DNA of 43,289 nt. Source: Acidobacteriaceae bacterium. GTDB lineage: Bacteria; Acidobacteriota; Terriglobia; Terriglobales; Acidobacteriaceae. Under the pieces are notes generated by a model. It saw nothing but the letters and a program-made list of their open reading frames with translations. It made no database searches and was not told where the DNA came from. A program made the translations under genes and the position numbers. The DNA lies in NCBI GenBank assembly GCA_030041515.1, contig JASHNS010000088.1, positions 1 to 43,289 of the forward strand. Reading direction: 5' to 3'. Shown here piece after piece: positions 42,900 to 43,289 of this stretch (the stretch's first letter is position 1; every line of letters starts with the position of its first letter).

Positions 42900-43045
42900 G
42901 TCCGGGCAGCAGCAGGCACAGATGAGCGACCGCGTTCAGATAAACATAAAAGCTGCGGTATCCCTCAAGAAGACCGACCGTACGCGGTGGAATGCCACCT
43001 TCTTCGCCAGGGAGACTCCCCCACCGTCTAAAATTCTTGCAGGTT

Positions 43046-43289
43046 ATGCTGCGATCCCTGAGTCTGGTTCGTCCCGCGCGGCTCTGTTGTGCGCTCTGTC
43101 TGATACTGCTGGCGGCGCGCTCCGGCCGCGCCGAGCGCGTCGACGCAAGTCCGCTGAGCCGGCTGCCCGACGTTCGCGCGGCGTTTCAGCGCATGTACAG
43201 CATGGATTATGACGGAGCCATCCGCCAGTTTGAAGAGATTCAGCGACAGCACTCTGGCGACCCCATGGCCACGGATTATGTGCTGAACG
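43046..43289 (+). CDS. Exported TPR-like protein, N-terminal part (cut by window edge)
   Basis: The frame is open from ATG 43046 to the window end, giving 81 residues. The N-terminus is a signal peptide (basic RSLSLVRPARL, hydrophobic CCALCLILLAA, likely cleavage near RSGRA). It is followed by VRAAFQRMYSMDYDGAIRQF and EEIQRQHSGDPMA, which look like tetratricopeptide helices. A short AGG precedes the ATG. The rest of the gene is not visible. Confidence 0.7.
   Translation, partial: MLRSLSLVRPARLCCALCLILLAARSGRAERVDASPLSRLPDVRAAFQRMYSMDYDGAIRQFEEIQRQHSGDPMATDYVLN

Noticed and set aside
42844-43212. Plus-strand frame of 122 codons
   Set aside because: It runs across the transporter remnant and in the wrong frame through the exported protein at 43046; composition is Arg-rich and unlike a protein.

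Overview
The window looks like chromosomal DNA of an acidobacterium (probably class Terriglobia). It is GC-rich, has an orphan MacB/FtsX-type permease of the ADOP kind common in that phylum, many secreted peptidases, and a complex I operon that lacks nuoB and nuoI. This assignment is inference from gene content; no rRNA or taxonomic marker gene is present.

Positions 1-4137 appear to be the end of an integrated mobile element, probably an integrative conjugative element. On the minus strand lie a LysR-type regulator and the start of a type IV secretion operon: a TrbC/VirB2-like pilin, a VirB3-like protein and the N-terminal part of a VirB4/TrbE ATPase cut by the window edge. On the plus strand lie an excisionase-like HTH protein and a tyrosine recombinase that reads towards the 3' end of a tRNA-Asp gene. 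A 31-bp near-perfect palindrome covers the junction. Beyond it are gltX and a DHA2-family drug exporter.

Positions 7668-21561 are a minus-strand complex I operon in the order nuoA-C-D-(unknown gene)-E-F-G-H-J-K-L-M-N. Several junctions overlap by 1-4 bases, indicating translational coupling. nuoB and nuoI are missing from their usual places, so the operon alone cannot encode the N2 and N6a/N6b iron-sulfur path from the peripheral arm to quinone. A candidate promoter lies at 21616-21644. Upstream of the operon is ATP-dependent PEP carboxykinase (pckA), whose Shine-Dalgarno sequence overlaps a hairpin.

Positions 23418-25682 hold two unrecognised small genes, a DksA/TraR zinc-finger protein and a YfgM-like membrane TPR protein with a clear terminator. 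Positions 25801-39945 are rich in exported proteins: a putative glycoside hydrolase, a zinc metalloprotease, an M48-like protein whose HExxH motif is lost, an S10-type serine carboxypeptidase, the ADOP permease and a Tricorn-like protease. This suggests peptide and polymer degradation at the cell envelope.

Positions 40080-42329 are a two-gene ABC-2 export system with a strong candidate promoter and an 18-bp palindrome over its -35 box. tRNA-Ser(UGA) follows. After it is a broken locus in which the start of a PstS-like phosphate-binding protein runs into the end of an MFS transporter, and then the start of a secreted protein cut by the window edge.

No gene-free stretch exceeds 300 bases. I saw no CRISPR array, rRNA, insertion sequence or replication origin.
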